From JASFJH01 sp050117725 (lineage in GTDB: Bacteria; Pseudomonadota; Gammaproteobacteria; AKS1), in NCBI GenBank assembly GCA_050117725.1, contig JASFME010000122.1:1-6926 (forward strand): a stretch of DNA of 6,926 nucleotides. The letters run 5' to 3'. The notes beneath the pieces were generated by a model, which searched no databases, was not told the origin of the DNA, and saw only the letters and a list, made by a program, of their open reading frames with translations. Shown here piece by piece: positions 6,333 through 6,926 of this stretch (within the stretch, counting starts at the first letter, position 1; the number at the start of each line of letters is the position of its first letter). The translations under genes and the position numbers were made by a program.

Positions 6333-6926
6333 ATGCATCCGGTAATACGTATTGTGACATGTATCAGCTTTATTATTATGATCGCCAATGCGACATGGCC
6401 TGTCCTGATCATATTTGCAGTGAGCATACTGGCCCTGTCACTGTTTATCGCCACAGAGGTGCTTTCGAAAACAATACGTTTTGCCTGGCGCCTCAAATGG
6501 TTGATGATTTCGATAGCTGTTTTGTACCTGTGGTGGACCCCTGGAGAACCACTCTCGATCGTTGGTTGGCATATAGATAGCCCATGGTGGCCAACCAGGC
6601 AGGGAGGGTTACATGCAGTACACCGTATAGGAATACTGCTACTGATTATTTTGAGTGTACAACTCATGATGATACGAAGCAGGGAGGACGAACTGGTAGC
6701 AGCTATTGATTGGCTGGCCACACCATTGCGTTGGCTGGGAATAACAACAGGAAGCTTTGCATTGCGTTGTGCATTGACAATGAAGGCATTACAGGGCATG
6801 GAACATACTGTCCGGTCGAGTCTCCAGGCGCCGGTATCAGGCAAGCGTTTTACACGGATTGTACAGGTAATGGCTGAGGTATATGGCAAGGCTGCCTATG
6901 ACAGGAGCGGACAGATTGCCGCGTTG
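6333..6926 (+). CDS. CbiQ/EcfT-like membrane protein, N-terminal part (3' end outside the window)
   Basis: The reading frame is open from ATG 6333 to the last base (198 codons, no stop). GGAG at 6323-6326, 6 bases before the ATG, supports the start. Hydrophobic segments lie at about residues 4-20, 23-44, 56-68 and 99-114. They are followed by a charged loop (RSREDELVAA) and an amphipathic stretch with LATPLRWLGI (128-137) and FALRCALTM (142-150). The order of several N-terminal helices, then a PL-x-x-LG segment, then an A-L-R helix resembles CbiQ/EcfT, the membrane subunit that couples ABC ATPases to a substrate-binding S component in vitamin and metal uptake. The Ala-Arg-Gly ATPase-coupling motifs are not clear in the visible part, so the assignment is tentative and no substrate can be named. 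Ten of its 24 isoleucines use the rare codon AUA, unlike the neighbouring genes. In Pseudomonas the gene after fimV is truA, so this neighbour differs. Confidence 0.6.
   Translation, partial: MHPVIRIVTCISFIIMIANATWPVLIIFAVSILALSLFIATEVLSKTIRFAWRLKWLMISIAVLYLWWTPGEPLSIVGWHIDSPWWPTRQGGLHAVHRIGILLLIILSVQLMMIRSREDELVAAIDWLATPLRWLGITTGSFALRCALTMKALQGMEHTVRSSLQAPVSGKRFTRIVQVMAEVYGKAAYDRSGQIAAL

Noticed and set aside
6284..6889. A 201-codon open frame on the minus strand opposite the CbiQ-like gene
   Set aside because: The + strand frame has a ribosome binding site at the right distance, membrane helices in a family-like order, and the same orientation as every neighbour. The minus-strand product shows no recognisable domain or hydrophobic pattern.

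Overview
The window is a stretch of conserved chromosomal housekeeping DNA from a gammaproteobacterium (or close relative). All supported genes are on the + strand. The grounds are an E. coli-type aspartate-semialdehyde dehydrogenase next to a USG-1-like paralogue, a full-length FimV, and the order leuD-leuB-asd-usg-fimV, which from recollection matches the leu/asd/fimV/truA region of Pseudomonas and other Gammaproteobacteria. Composition is moderately GC-rich. I cannot name genus or species.

Layout. Bases 1-189 are the C-terminal end of leuD. A 117-base gap follows, holding an imperfect inverted repeat that looks like a decayed dispersed element. leuB (307-1386) is followed after 27 bases by asd (1414-2529), whose stop codon overlaps the start of a usg-like gene (2529-3521) by one base. 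A leader of about 140 bases with a possible promoter precedes fimV (about 3663-6254). A short region with two hairpins separates fimV from a membrane-protein gene that starts at 6333 and runs off the window end. That last gene resembles the CbiQ/EcfT family of ECF-transporter membrane subunits.

How the genes work together. LeuD and LeuB catalyse the isomerisation and oxidative decarboxylation steps of leucine synthesis. Asd makes aspartate semialdehyde, the branch point to lysine, diaminopimelate, threonine and methionine. The usg product keeps the dehydrogenase fold but lacks all three expected catalytic residues, so it is probably not a working enzyme. FimV is an inner-membrane, peptidoglycan-binding organiser of type IV pili and cell poles, unrelated in function to the amino-acid genes. 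The last gene is probably a transporter component, but the window ends before this can be tested.

I found no convincing undescribed system. The points most worth a second look are the loss of catalytic residues in the usg product, the decayed repeat between leuD and leuB, the AUA-rich CbiQ-like gene after fimV, and the repeated acidic motif in the cytoplasmic part of FimV.
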